Notes: a model not told the origin generated them from the letters alone. Shown: positions 23,352 through 36,900, counted from the first letter of the stretch. The stretch: 64,000 nucleotides of DNA from Hibiscus mutabilis (GCA_019671005.1 CM033711.1:56903049-56967048); one strand, 5' to 3'. Translations and numbers: made by a program.

Positions 23352-24881
23352 TGTAACACCCTCGATGTGGCCTAGATGCCAGACCGAACCGAACGAGCTA
23401 CATTGGGTTTGGAAAAACAAACTCACGAAGAGATAACTCGAATTATGTCTATTTTTTGTATTTATCTTGTATAGATGCATATTATAACCTAAGGTGAGCA
23501 TGCTGGCAGCGGGTGAAAACTCCATTGAATCGGGCGCCTGTTCGACATCTAATTACACGTACTTGTAATTTAGGGACCAAATTGAAAATCTATAAAATTA
23601 CAGGGACTTTCTTGGTTTTAAGGTTTACTTTCCTTAATTAGTCAAACAACATGCTTGAATGCCAAATTTCAACTTAAAATGATCATCCAAACACATACAA
23701 TTGCACTCACAACAACCAAGGACCAAAATGAATAAAATAGAAACCTTAAAAGCACATTTTAACTGTATTAACAGCTACCCGTATCAATACATGAGCAAGT
23801 GTATCGTTACACCTATGCATTTTCAAAATCCCAGATTGCAGTAGCTCAAACTCGTACCAATACACTTCTTCAAGTATCAATACGCTATGCCTGAAAACAC
23901 TAACCCATATCGATACAGTCTCATGCGTATCAATACACTATGCCCGAAAACACTAACCTGTATCGATATAGTCTCACGCGTATCGATAAGCCTTGACCTT
24001 AAATGTCCAATTTTTCTGGTTTAACATACATCTATAAATTCAAACATGTCCCAAACATTCATAATCATAAATACAACCATTCCAAGAATCATTCCATGCC
24101 AGAACATCAAAGATACATGAATAAATCAGGGCAACATGGTTCAACATGATTCTAGAGGCATGCTTCCTATAAACCATTTAGCTTAACACCCATAGAAATT
24201 CAAGGCATACTTCAATATAGGCATAGCATCAACAGCCTTAAAAAACGCCAATTAAAACATGCTTGAAACCCTAAGTTTAAAGAGAGGAAAAACAATTCAC
24301 TTTCTTGAAACTTAACTTGTGAAATAGAAGAATTCCTTGAGAAAATCTTGTAAGGTTTTGTTAAGAAACAAGTGTAGAATCAAATGATAAATTCTCCATT
24401 GAAAATCAGCAAAGAATTTTGGAGAATCTTGTTTGGAAGTTGAAATGGAAAGTGATGGAAAATAAGGAGAGAAAATGAGGGAAAATCAAAACAATTATAA
24501 AATGATCTAGGAAAAACAATTAACCATCAATTCTTACTCAATTAAGGTGGATTTTTATGATTAAAATATTTGGAAAATATAACTCTCTAAGGATTCTTAG
24601 TATTAGTCCATTTACAAAATAGTCACTAACACAGTTTTGCATATTTTACAATTTAGTCATTAAAATGCAATTCCACTTAATTCGACTTATTAAACCCTCA
24701 ATTAAATTACCAAATTGCTTGATAATATTTATAATCCCTTCTAAAACCCACAACTCATTTTAATTTCCACCACTTATATTTTAAAATATTAAATCCATTG
24801 AAACTACTCAAATTATCCAATTTGGTTCAATTCGAACCTGGTTGAACCCCTAAACATCCAACCCTATTTTGGGGTGTTACA
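23352..24881 (-). repeat. 3' LTR of G with large internal deletion
   Basis: Its plus-strand ends are TGTAACACC and GGTGTTACA, perfect inverted terminal repeats. It matches 29710-33061 at both ends but lacks the part corresponding to about 30565-32445. The junction lies near 24285. It contains a 53-bp tandem duplication starting at 23885 and 23938 that carries TATCGATA motifs, partly absent from the other LTR. Confidence 0.88.
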
Positions 24882-24903
24882 ACTCTCCCCCTCTTAAGAA
24901 ATT
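24882..24903 (-). other. Polypurine tract of G
   Basis: On the minus strand the sequence is purine-rich (AAGAGGGGGAGAGT) and abuts the LTR start TGTAACACC. It primes plus-strand synthesis in this family. Confidence 0.8.
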
Positions 24904-27900
24904 TCATCCCCGAAATTTACCTGAAGGGAAGAGATGAGGAAACTATTTCATCTTGTACTCTTTTGTTTTCCATGTGGCTTCTTCAACTCCTCGATGCCGC
25001 CACAATATCTTGACCATTTCTATGGTCTTTCCACATAGAACCTTAGTGCTCGAATCCAACAGTTTCACAGGCTCCTCGTCATAAGAAAAATTCAGACACA
25101 ACTCAATCTCCACAACATGCACAACATACGACGGTTCCAATCTATACTTCCGAAGCATCGACACATGGAAAACATTATGTATCTTTTCAAGCTCAGCCGG
25201 TAACCTCAATCTACATGCAACGGGACCAACTCTCTCAATCACTTCATAAGGTCCAATGAACCTAGGGCTCAACTTACCTTTGCACCCAAATCTCTTCACC
25301 TTCTTCCAAGGCGAAACCTTTAAGAACACCTTATCACCCACTTCATATTCATTCTCTTTTTGCTTCAAATCCGCATAAGAGTTTTGCCAACTCTAAGCCT
25401 CCTTAAGCCTTTCACAAATGAGTTTCACTTCCTCATTTGTATCTTTAAGCAAATCGGGTCCTGCCACATGTTTCTCACCTGGTTCCGCCAAACAAAGAGG
25501 TGTACGACACCTATGACCATAGAGAGCCTCATAGGGAGCCATTTGGATACTCTACTGATAACTATTATTGTAAGAAAACTCCACCAATGGTAGTTGTTTC
25601 TCCCATGTCCCTTGGAACTCAATTACACAACACCTCAGCATATCCTCCAAAATCTAAATAACACATTTAGATTGCCCATCCGGCTGAGGATGATAAGAAG
25701 TATTGAGATTAAGCCTCGTACCCAAAGTCATTTGAAAACTTTTCCAAAACTATGACGTAAAGCATGGTTCCCTATATGATATAATCGACTTAGGAACTCC
25801 ATGCAGTCTCATTATCTCGGCAATATACATATTATCCAACTTATCCAACGTATACGTCGTATGTACAACAAGGAAATGCGCATACTTCGTAAAGCGATCT
25901 ACAATCACCCATATTGAATCCTTTATGGACAGTGTCAAAGGCAAATACGTCACAAAATCCATGGTGATTCTTTCCCATTTCCATTCAAGAATCTGAACAA
26001 GTTGCAACAACCGAGAATGAAACTAATGTTCAGGCTTAACTTGCTGACACACCATGCAACGAGCAACAAACTCAGCCACATCCTTCTTCAAACCAACCCA
26101 ATAGTACAAATCCTTCAAATCACGATACATCTACGCACTACCTGGATGCATAGCAAAAGGACTAGCTTAAGCCTCAGTCAAAATAGTGCACCTCAAATTT
26201 GGATCATTGGGCACCACTATACGACCCTTGAAGCACAAAACACCATCATCATTAAAATGAAAATCCGTCGGATTACCATAAAAAATATCCTTAATATGCG
26301 ATACCAACGCATCATTATACAGTTGCCTCGCTTTAACCCTTTGAGACAACATAGACCTAACTTGCAACTCAGCTAACAACCCACCTTCTCGTGTCACACT
26401 TAGCTTTACACACATTGCCCTAAGCTCAACAGCAACTTTATAGCTCAACGTGTCCGTAGATGATACTCCAACGTCAAATCATAATATTTAAGCAACTCAA
26501 TCCATCTTCGTTTCCTAAGATTCAACTCTTTTTGAGACATCAAATACTTCAAACTCTTGTGATCAGTGTAAACAATACACTTCTCACCATAAAGATAATG
26601 TCTCCAAATTTTCAAGGCAAACATGACCACCGCAAGCTCCAAATCATGGGCCAGGTAATTTCACTCATAAACCTTCAACTGCGTTGATGCATAAGCCACA
26701 ACCTTACCATCTTGCATCAACACACAACCCAAACAAATATAGGATGCATCGCTATAGACTAAAAAGTCGTTACCATACTCAGGTTGAATTAGGACATGAG
26801 CATGTGTCAAAACCTCCTTCAACCTCTCAAATCTACGTTGTTAACTCTCTGTCTACACATGTGGAACATTCTTTTGCAACAACTTCGTCAACGGAGCGAC
26901 AATACTAGAGAACCCATCCACAAAATAACGATAGTAACCAGCCAACCCAAGGAAACTACAAAACTCGGACACTGATATAAGTTGTTTCCAATTAAGAATA
27001 ACCTCTATCTTCTGCGGATCAACAAGAATACCCTCGTCTGAAACCACATGACCAAGAAACATCACTTCCTTAAGCCAAAATCCACACTTACTTAGCTTAG
27101 CATACAACTGATTTTCCTTCAAAGCTTGCAAATCAATCTGCAAATGTCGATCATGATCTTCCTCGGTATGCGAGTACACAAGGATATCATCAATAAACAC
27201 TACCACAAAATGATCAAGATATTCATGGAATACCCTATTCATTATATCCATGAAAGTGGCTGGAGCATTTGTCAAACCAAACGGCATCACCAAAAACTCA
27301 TAATGCCCATATCTCATACGAAAAATAGACTTTGGCACATCCGCATCCTTAACCTTTAATTAATAATACCCCAACCTCAAATCAATCTTGGAAAACACAA
27401 CAGCCCCACGAAATTGGTCAAACAAATCATCAATTCGCGGTAAGGGATACTTATTCTTAATAGTCGACTTATTCAATTGCCGATAATCAATGCACATACG
27501 CATTGCCCCATCCTTTTTTTTCACAAAAAAAAATTGGTGCACCCCACGAAGAAACACTAGGTCGAATAAATCATTGATCCAACAACTCTTGAAGTTGAGT
27601 CTTTAATTCCTTCAGCTCATTCGGTGTCATTCGATATGGAGTGATGAACACCAGAGTCATACTAGCATAAGTCTCTATGCCAAACTCCACTTCTCTGTTT
27701 GGCAGCAAACCCAACAACTCTTCAGAAAACACCTCTGGAAAATCACACATCATCCAAATGTCTTGCATTCGAATCCCTTTTACCTCTGAATTCATCACAA
27801 TTGCTAGATAAGCTTGACAACCTCCTTGCATCAACTTATCAGCTTACATTGCTGAAACAACATTAGACAAGAATTTAACATTCTCGCCAACCACTACAAC

Positions 27901-28429
27901 TTCATAATTACCAGCAAGCCTCAAAGAAATCCTTTTAGATTCACAATCCACAACTGCTCTATGCTCACTTAACCAATCCATACCCAAAATAACATCAAAG
28001 CCATGAAATGGAAACTCCATCAAATCTGTGGCAAACTCATGACCTTGAACTACCAAAGGACATATCATATAAAACCTTCTAACTGTAACCGTCTCACCAA
28101 AAGAACTAGTTACCAACATACCCACATTCAAAATCTCAACATGAACATTCAACAAATGTGCATGCTTACTCAAGATATATGAATGAGTAGACCTCGAATC
28201 AATTAAAGAAAACAATGACAAAGATTGCAAGGTAAAGGTACCTGCAATTACATTTGTGTCATTACGACCATCACGATGAGCATAAATTCGTGTCGACCTA
28301 CTATTCTCTGGTTGCACAACAACTATATGAGTCACAGTCCTTTGACCATCATCATGTCTCTAAAAATTACCCCTGCTATGGCCTCAGCCTCTAGCAGGTG
28401 CAACAGACTGAATCAGTGCATCTCTTGCA
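24904..28429 (-). pseudogene. Protease-RT-RNase H-integrase-chromodomain of G (broken)
   Basis: Read right to left, protease appears as LIDSRSTHSYI (28335-27844), where the family's Asp-Pro/Ser-Gly triad position has Arg instead of Gly. RT follows with FVKKKDGAMRMCIDYRQLN, GHYEFLVMPFGLTNAPATF and FIDDILVYS. RNase H has LVYSDASY and HDLELAVVMFALKIWRHYL. Integrase has CMVCQQVK and DFVTYLPL, but SYREPCFTS where the second catalytic Asp is expected. The tail has KLSPRFIGPYEVIERVGP, FHVSMLRKY and a chromodomain ending VKILWRHRGVEEATW. A final stop after YKMK (24943) precedes the usual end. At least ten in-frame stops and a small deletion near 26440 disable it. Confidence 0.88.
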
Positions 28430-29466
28430 ACGCGAGGACAATTACGCTTTAAATGATCAGGTGATCTACACTCCCAACAATATCTAGAAGATCCCTAACA
28501 CGCACATGTATGACGTCTATCACAACGCTCACAATCAGTAGTAATCTACACTCCCTGACTACGGCCACCGCCATCATGCTTATGATCCGACTTGTATCGC
28601 TTATCACGTGATCTCTTGTTTTGCCTTCCAAAAAAACTAGAATCTGCGGTTCTCTTTCTTGCACCCGTATTCACCACTTGTGCAGAACCACCCAAGGATT
28701 GCTCAATATCCTTAGCCATGTTGACCAACATGTTAAAATCCGTATAATCTGCTGCCAACAAGTATGTCTTGATATCTTGAACAAGCCCATAACAGAATCT
28801 GTCATACCTCTATTTATCATTCGAAACCAGCTTAGGGTCATACTAGCTCAACCAAACAAATTTCACCTCATACTTTGACACCGTCATGCCATCTTGCACC
28901 AATGATATAAACTCGCGCTTCTTAGCGTCAATATACTATGGACCTAGATACTTTCTCTTGAAGGTTATCTGAAAGAACTCCCAATTCACATCTACCTTGG
29001 GAACACCCGCAATAGTTGCTACCCACCAATGATATGTGTTACCGTGTAGTAAAGACACAGTACAACCCAACTTACGCGCATCATTACAGTCTATCTGAAT
29101 AAGAATATGGATAGTGCTCTCAAGCCACTCTTCCATCGCTTCAGGACTCAATCCTCTGAATTTTGTACCTCCCAAGCTACGAAGATGCTCCAGAGGCAAC
29201 CCATGATTAACAGCCCCAGTAGGCGCTGGTGCTTGCAGATGCACCCCAGCTACCGTAGCTTGGAAAGATCTCGTCATCGCTTGAATCAACGATGTCATAT
29301 CGCTAAACACTGGCCCTTGTGGAACCTGAGGGCAACCACCCACCCCAACTCTAGCACCAACAGGAAGAATAGGTGGAGGAGGAGGTAAACCGTTAGAAGG
29401 AATCACACCATCCTCAGGATTCTGAACATTACTTGCATTAGCACGCGTCTCACGTCGAGGACCCAT
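28430..29466 (-). pseudogene. gag of element G (nearly complete, interrupted)
   Basis: The reading starts at ATG 29466 (MGPRRETRANASN). It has a proline-rich N-terminal part (LPPPPPILP), the capsid domain (MTSLIQAMTRSFQA, EEWLESTIHIL, WEFFQITFKRKYLGP) and a C-terminal basic region (KRTADSSFFGRQNKRSRDKR). A Cys-rich part includes the zinc knuckle CWECRSPDHLKRNC near 28436-28480. Stops near 28936, 28546 and in the knuckle region interrupt the frame. The first 177 codons are open. It forms the capsid and binds RNA in intact relatives. Confidence 0.85.
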
Positions 29467-29686
29467 ACTTACAAAAGCCTATTCATACAACATAACTCAA
29501 TAAACTCAGGCTAGCATTCGGCGAAGGATCAAAGACAACTTCACAAAATATTTTAAAACCACGGTAATAGGCAACGTGTTCCCAATTAATACCCTAATAT
29601 AACAAATATCCACAGCATCGCACAAAAACATTTTTAAAATAAAAGGCCACCAATTAAGCAAACAACAACAACACCCAACAATCGCA

Positions 29687-29704
29687 AACCTGGCTCTGAT
29701 ACCA
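29687..29704 (-). other. Primer-binding site of G (tRNA-iMet, perfect)
   Basis: On the plus strand the bases AACCTGGCTCTGATACCA equal the 3' end of plant initiator tRNA-Met including CCA, as I recall it. They lie five bases from the LTR edge at 29710. Confidence 0.92.
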
Positions 29705-29709
29705 CCTAA

Positions 29710-32700
29710 TGTAACACCCTCGACCTGGCCTAGACGTCAGATCGAACAGAACGAGCTACATTGGGTTTGTAAAAACAAACCCATGAAGAGATAACTCGAA
29801 TTATGTCTATTTTTTATTTTTATCTTGTCTAGATGTATATTATTAACCTAAGGTAAGCATGCTAGCAACGAGTGAAAACTCTATTGAATCGGGCATCAAC
29901 TTAGGGACCAAATTATCGTACTTGCAACTTAGGGACCAAATTGCAAATCTATAAAATTATAGGACATTCTTGGTTTTAGGGTTGCCTTTCCTTAATTAGT
30001 AAATTACATGCTTGAATGCCAAATTTCAACTTAAAATGATCATCCAATCACATACAATTGCATTCACAACAATCAGGAACCAAAATGAATAAAACAAAAA
30101 CCTTAAAAGCATATTTTAACTGTATTAACAGCTACCCGTATCAATACACGAGCAAGTGTATCGTTACACCTGTGTATTTTCAAAATCACAGATTCTAGTA
30201 GCTCAAACCTGTATCGATACACTTTTTCGAGTATCAAAATGCTATGCTTGAAAACACTAAACCGTATCGATATAGTCTCACGCGTACTAATGCTATGCTC
30301 AAAAACACTAACCCATATTGATACAGCCTCAAACATTTCCCAAAAATTCATAATCATAAGCACGACTATTCTAAGGATCATTCCATGCCAGAACATCAAA
30401 GATACACGAACAAATCATGGCAAAATGCTTCAACATGATTCTAGAGTCATGCTTCCTATAAACCATTTAGCTTAACACGCAAATAGAAATTTAAGGTATA
30501 CTTCAATATAGGCATAGCATCAACAGCCTTAAAAATGCCAATTAAAACATGCTTAAACCCCTAAGGACTTGATTATAAGCACTTACAACCAACATGCTTA
30601 CTAGAGTGAAAACACCAAGCATAAGCTCATGCTAGCAAATCATCAACATTCATGCCTCAATCCAAACCATGAAAACCATCAAACCACAATAGAAAAACCA
30701 TTACAAAACAATCAAATCCAGATTAAAAATCTCGCAAAATATGGTTAACCGAATTTAAAAACCAAGTTTCATACTCAAGCTATTGCCTCAATCTTGGACG
30801 TTCCCTACCGTACCATTGCTACCCCACAACTTAATGCTCTGCATCAATGCAAAAAAGAGAGTGTAAGCGCAAATTCTTAGTAACGATGATCATAAACAAA
30901 ACATTGATGCATTAATAAAAACTATTTGAAAACCATAAACCACTTTGTTCTTAAAACATGCTTAACTACCCAAGCATTCTCATTTGTTTTCCAAAATAAA
31001 TAGTGCATAACAACCATATACATCATTATTTATAAATCATATGCTTAATTACCAAAGCGTTACTCATTTGTTTCCACAACAAATCATGTATAGTAACCAT
31101 ATGCATCAAATCAACTATAAACTCTTTAATCACATATATTCTCATATATTGGCATTTATAATGACCCCAGATAGACTCACCTCTATCCATACATGTTCGG
31201 ATATACGGATTTATTATGATGGGCTCACCTCCATCAAATCTCATACCTTGCCTAGTTAAATTGGAAGATACCATCACAATGGGTTGCCTAGTTAAACCGC
31301 ATATCCAATTGATAACCCAATAGTCCGAGTAGCATAGTTAAACAATTTTTCCTCAAGCACTATGGCACGATCGATTTTATACATTATAGTGCACATTAAT
31401 CCTATTGCTACCCAACTATATCAGAAACCTTCTCAACACATCACATAGCCAATATATCATTTTCAAACACATTGACTTTCTATTTTCCAATGCATTTCTT
31501 AAACCAAATCATATGCAAAATCTCATTGCCCAAGGAAACAACACATTCCTTTTAGGAACAAATCTCAATGCTCGTAAGCATTCATTTCTTTGTTTAAACA
31601 TTGCATACTAATCCAAATGATGCATTTACAGTAAGTAAATCATTCCATGTTTAAAACCAACATGCAAATCAAACCATGTTTAAACCAACAAGAAATCTGC
31701 AAGCTCATTTCAAAGCCTATATTCAAGCAAGGTAAGAACAACTTCTGCTTGAGCTTAGTTAAGCTTGTTAGGCAATAACTAAACCCCCATGATCCATCGA
31801 TCAAACCTTTAAAAGAGCTTTAACGCATTTAAATATTCACCGATATACCTCGCATTGCTCGCCAACGCGAATCGAGCCATCCGTAAGCAACGTACGAAAC
31901 TAGGCATCCTTGCCTTGATCGTCCCCTATTTTAATCAAATAAAAATTGAGGAAAAATGCATCATTATGCATTCGATTTGTTGCTAAACAAGGGTCCCCTA
32001 CATCCTTAACGTAAACCATCCAAAAACTAGCTGAAACTACTAAAATCATCACCAAACTTCGCTCCACCAACTCCTAACCTCAAACCAACAATTTTAACAT
32101 TCAAACAAAATCAAAACAAACCAACAAACACCTTCCAAACATCCTTTTACCTCTAGCAACTCAAAAACACATAGAACAGCCCCAAAAACCACTAAAAAAA
32201 CCTCTAACAATTAGCAAATCTAGTAGTTTTGGGATTCATTCTCAAAATCTCATTTCACATTATGGTTACCTTATTAAACATGAATTTACCCAATTAAAAT
32301 CTCCAGGTTTCAAGAAGTTAAACAAATCTTTAAGCAAATTATCAAAATTACCATTAATAGATCAAATCTTGAAATCCAATGCAAAACCACGTTAATATCA
32401 ATCCATAATAAGCCAACTACTAGGGAATATCAATAAAGAATATTAGTTTAAATAGAGGAAAAGAAATTCAACTTTGAAGAAGCTTTCACCAAAATTGACG
32501 TAAGATTTTCTTGAAACTTAACTTGTGAAATAGATGAAATCCTTGAGAAAATATTGTAAGGTTTTGTTAAGAAACAAGTGTAGAGTCAGATGATAAATTC
32601 TCCATTGAATCAAAAAAGAATTTTGGAGAATCTTGTTTGGAAGTTGAAATGGAAAGTGAGGAAAAATAATGAGAGAAAATGAGGGAAAATCCAAACAATT

Positions 32701-33061
32701 GTAAAATGATTTAGGAAAAACAATTAACCGCCAATTCTTACTTAAATAAGGTTGATATTTTCTGCTTAAAACATTTGAGAAATATAACTGTCTAAGGATT
32801 ATTAGTATTGGCCCATTTACAAAATAGTCACTAATATAGTTTTTCACATTTTATAATTTATTCACTAAAATGCAATTCCACTTAATTCGACTTATTAAAC
32901 CCTCAATTAAATTACCAAATCACTTGATAACATTTATAACCATTTTAAAACCCTCAACTCATTTTAATTTCTACAACTAATATTTTTAAAATATTAAATC
33001 CCCTGAAACTACTCAAATTGGCCAATTCGATTCGGACCGAACTCGGCCGAACCCCTAAACA
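29710..33061 (-). repeat. 5' LTR of G, outer end short by 26 bp
   Basis: The 3352-bp LTR starts TGTAACACCC on the plus strand next to the primer site and ends CCCCTAAACA at the target duplication. The 3' LTR continues beyond the matching point for 26 more bases to GGTGTTACA. The zone 30130-30330 is rich in GTATCGATAC motifs. There is no coding sequence; 32480-32860 is the region closest to the 3' LTR counterpart. Confidence 0.88.
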
Positions 33062-33947
33062 AGGTGCCTAAGTCCATAATTTTGGATAGAGTTCCATGGT
33101 TTATAACAAGGTTTTGGGATTGTTTGCATCGAGCTTTGGGTACACGGTTGGATTTTAGTTCCTCGTATCATCCTCAGACGGATGGTCAGTCTACACGTGT
33201 AATCCAAGTCTTGGAGGATATGTTGAGGTGTTGCATCATTGAGTTCCAAGGAACCTGGGAGAAACAGTTGTCTTTGGTGAAATTCGCTTATTATAACAGT
33301 TATCAAGCTAGTATACAAATGGCACCATTGTGGCCTTGTATGGTAAAAAGTGTCGTACACTTTTGTGGTGGGCTGAAGCTAGGGAAAAGCATTTTTTGCC
33401 GGATGTGTTAAAAGATACGAATGAGAAAGTGAAGCTCATTTGTGAACACTTGAAAGTGACTTCGGATTACCATAAATCCTATACATATTTGAAGCGTAGA
33501 GAGATTAAGTATGCAGTTGGTGATCGCATATTTTTGGAAGTGTCACCTTAGAAGAAGGTGATGTAGCTCAGACGTAAGGGTAAGCTTAGTCCGAGGTTCA
33601 TTGGACCGTATGAGGTTGCGAAGAATGTTGGTCCTGTGGCTTATCGTTTGAGGTTACCTCCTTAGTTGGAGAATATTCATGATGTGTTTCATGTATCGAT
33701 GTTGCGAAGGTATCGATTGGATCCATCACATGTTATACCAGTGGAGGATATTGAGTTACAGCTGGATTTGTCTTATAATGAGCAACCTATAGATATCCTT
33801 GAATCTACCAGTAAAGTTCTTCGTGGTAAGAAAATTGAGCTTGTGAAGGTGTTGTAGCGACATCGCGAAGTTGAGGAGGTCGCGTAGGAGAGTAAAGCAT
33901 AAATGTTGAAGCAGTTTCCGCATTTGTTTCCTTCAAGTAAATTTTGA
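33062..33947 (+). pseudogene. Integrase C-terminus and chromodomain region of F (after insert)
   Basis: The F integrase resumes with PKSIILDRVPWF (second catalytic Asp in ILD), then SSYHPQTDGQS, where the expected third acidic residue following is Thr. VLEDMLRCC and FQGTWEKQL follow. A frame change near 33330 leads to MALYGKKCRTLLWW, then KGKLSPRFIGPYEV, FHVSMLRRY and a decayed chromodomain with LVKVL, a stop, then RHREVEE. Stops occur near 33549, 33565, 33664 and 33856. The natural stop TGA at 33945-33947 follows FPHLFPSS. The chromodomain in this clade targets integration to heterochromatin. Confidence 0.85.
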
Positions 33948-33959
33948 GGATTAAATTTA

Positions 33960-33975
33960 TTAAGTGGGGGAGAGT
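33960..33975 (+). other. Polypurine tract of F
   Basis: TTAAGTGGGGGAGAGT directly precedes the LTR start TGTAATGCC and fits the Tekay/Del pattern. Confidence 0.85.
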
Positions 33976-36900
33976 TGTAATGCCCCAGTTTTGGGCCTAA
34001 TGGTTTTTAGGCTGAGTAGATGGTCTGATGGGTCGGGGTTAGAGATTCGAGTTGGATTCAAGATTAAAATCGGATTAAATATTTTTGAGTGAGAAAATAT
34101 TTGGGAAAATATCTAAAAATCATTATTTAATATATGGGTATTTTTGGTAAAGTCAATTTTTAGAAATGGAATTTGGAAATGGGACATTTTGGCTAGTGAC
34201 CAAAATGTAAAGAATGAAAACTGTTTTGGTGACTTTTTGTAAAAGGGTAAAAATTTAGAATCTTTAATGAGCTATTTTCCCAAATTCTAATATCAGATTT
34301 TTCTCCTTAATTGGCTATTTTAAAAAGGTTTTGGAAAATATAAATAGATTTTAGAGAATTCCTAAGCAAACTTTACGTAACTACATTTTCTCTAAAAGAT
34401 TTTCTCTCAAATTTTTTTCAGCCAAACACTTTTAGCTTCTTCAAAATCTTCAGGTAACTTCTTGATTTCATCAATCTTTGGTTTCAAATGAGTTCTTAAT
34501 TGGTTCTTATCAAAACCTTGTCGTTTTAATCTTGTTTTCTCATGTAATCAATACAATTAAGGGGAAAAGTCAAAATTAGAGGTGAGCTTCGTCCTTCTCC
34601 TCTAGTGTATGGTTCATTATTGAAATTCCCAAGTTATTGATCCTTTATAAATATTTTCTATTGAGTTTTAAGTGATTTGATTATGGAAATTGGTTAAATC
34701 AATGTTTAATTGATGAGATTATATGTTTTTTGAATTGGATCTGTTTTGTTGAGTTCCTGATTGATTTTAATCATGATTTTGGTGTTTTATAATGTTAATA
34801 AGATGGATTTAACATTGGAATCCTGAAGTTAGATAAATCTCTAATTTTCTAGGTTGTTAGTTATGTGTTTTTGAAGAGTTGTGGAGGTTTAATGTATGCT
34901 GGAGGTATAAGGATGATAATAGGTTGTTTTGGATGATGATAATAGGTTGTTTTGGATGATAATTAAGGATAATTGATGGATTAAAACTTTAGGTTTTGGC
35001 TGATTTAAGTTTGGAAGATGTTTGATGTTGATTTCGGTTGTTTTGGAAAGGTTACGACTAGAGTTTGAAGTGGATTGTTGTTGATTTGTTGTGGCTGGTT
35101 TATAAATGCATTTTGATGCATTGAATCCCCTGTTTATGTGTGGTAAAATTAGGGGAGGGTGATCCTCAAGCTTGTAGCGTCGCTTTGGAAGCTTTAGAGG
35201 AGTAGTTTGCATCGGCGAACGAGGCTTGGCATTATCGGTGAGTGAGAATGTGGATGTTAGCTTTGAAATGATTTAAAGGATATATTGGGAGTTTAAATTG
35301 ATCTTGAAATGTTGGTTTAAAATCGGAAGTAAGTATGGCGATAATTCTCTCTCGGTCGTGCTTTAATGAAATTGATTTTATGCACTTGATTTGAATTACA
35401 TGGTACCTACTATTTAAGCATGATTTTAAGTATGTTTCATATTATTTTTGATCATGTAATGATGATGGATGCATTTGGAAAATGATCCATGTAAGTATGT
35501 GGAATACTTGTGAAAATATGGTTTAATGCATTGGAAAAGGGTTTTGATGTTACATATGAAAACAGTAAGGCTCATGGTTAATAATGAATTATATTGGCAA
35601 GTGATGTGGTTTAAAATGTTATCGGATATAGTTGGTCGGCCATGGGATTGATAGTGCACAATAAAGAGTCGCATCGGGTGTTGAGGGGTTATATGGTACT
35701 GAAAATGCCCATTAGTGGATTATGCTTCTAACTGATGAGATGGGTTGTGATAGTACCCGATGGCATGAAGTGTTGAGAGGACACTTGTTGAATCTGTGTA
35801 TCCGATGTAATATTTTGGAAAGTGGAACTTGGTTTATGACCACTTGAAAGCCAATATAATTGTTTACGTATCATGTTGATGGATGTTGATGTATAATGTT
35901 GGTTTATACATGTTTACTCTTTAAGCTTTACATATGGATTGTTATGCATGGGAAGGCTTAAATTGAGGGTTAGCAAATGTGATTTGTTGTTGATCTATGG
36001 TACATATTGCATATGGTTTAATATGCTGGTTTTTGAAAGTGTTAGGTGCATGATTTTCAAGGCATGATGTTTTATAAGATGATTGAAATGGTGGTTTCAA
36101 TGTGGTTTTGAAAATTGGTTTAAAATGCATTGATGGTGTGTTGTTTGAGTACTCCTCACTAAGCCTTGTGTGCTTATGCTCTCTTTGTCCACCAATGCAG
36201 AGAATTACGCATCTGGAGGCAGCGAGCAAGCAAAGGAAATCTAAGGACTTCGGTAATTTGAAAGTATAGTTTCAATCTAGACTAGTAGTAATAAAGGCAA
36301 TGAGGTTCATTGTTGCTTTGGAAGGGTTTTTGCTAAACTCTCTATTTGAGCAAGTTTGCTATGTTGTTTTGGAGTTGTAAATGGCCTTATATGTCTGGTA
36401 AATTCTTTGGATTTATGTTTGATGCTTTGAATGGTTTGTTTCTAGGAAGCATGCTTTTAGACTTTCAATTGAAGTGTGATATCATGTTATGATCTTCTTT
36501 TTGTGATGTATTGATGTGGTTTGATCTTGAGAGTATTTGTGTATATGATTGAGGCATGTTAGAATGTGTTCAAATCTATGAAAGTATGAAAAACCAGCAA
36601 AATTGGACATTTTAGGTCTAGGCGTTTCAATACGCGTAATAGTGTACCGGTACGCGTAGGCTTAATCTGAGCCTGAGTTTCGGTAGAAGTATTAGCGTTT
36701 CGATATGAGCCTTTGATTTTAGGCATGGCGTATTGGTACGGGGAGTGTATCGGTACAGTTTTGAGCTACTGGAATCTGGGATTTGAGAAATGTAAAAACG
36801 TATCAATACACTTGCTCGTGTACCGATACGAGCAGTTGTTATTTTAGTTAATGTGCTATTTGGAAGTTTATGATTCTTCCGTTTTGGTCGATGAATATTA

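Larger units (their letters stand above)
23352..33061 (-). mobile_element. Tekay/Del-type chromovirus G, inserted in F integrase
   Basis: This minus-strand element has LTRs at 23352-24881 (3') and 29710-33061 (5'), a perfect initiator tRNA-Met primer site, gag with zinc knuckle, pol and a C-terminal chromodomain. The target duplication AGGTG (23347-23351 and 33062-33066) is perfect and lies within the F integrase frame. The 3' LTR has lost about 1.85 kb internally. The outer end of the 5' LTR is 26 bp shorter than expected. Pol closely resembles that of F. Confidence 0.92.

Noticed and set aside
22383..23525. Antisense open frames across the F RNase H-integrase region
   Set aside because: They are shadows of the plus-strand pol, which shows clear RNase H and integrase motifs.
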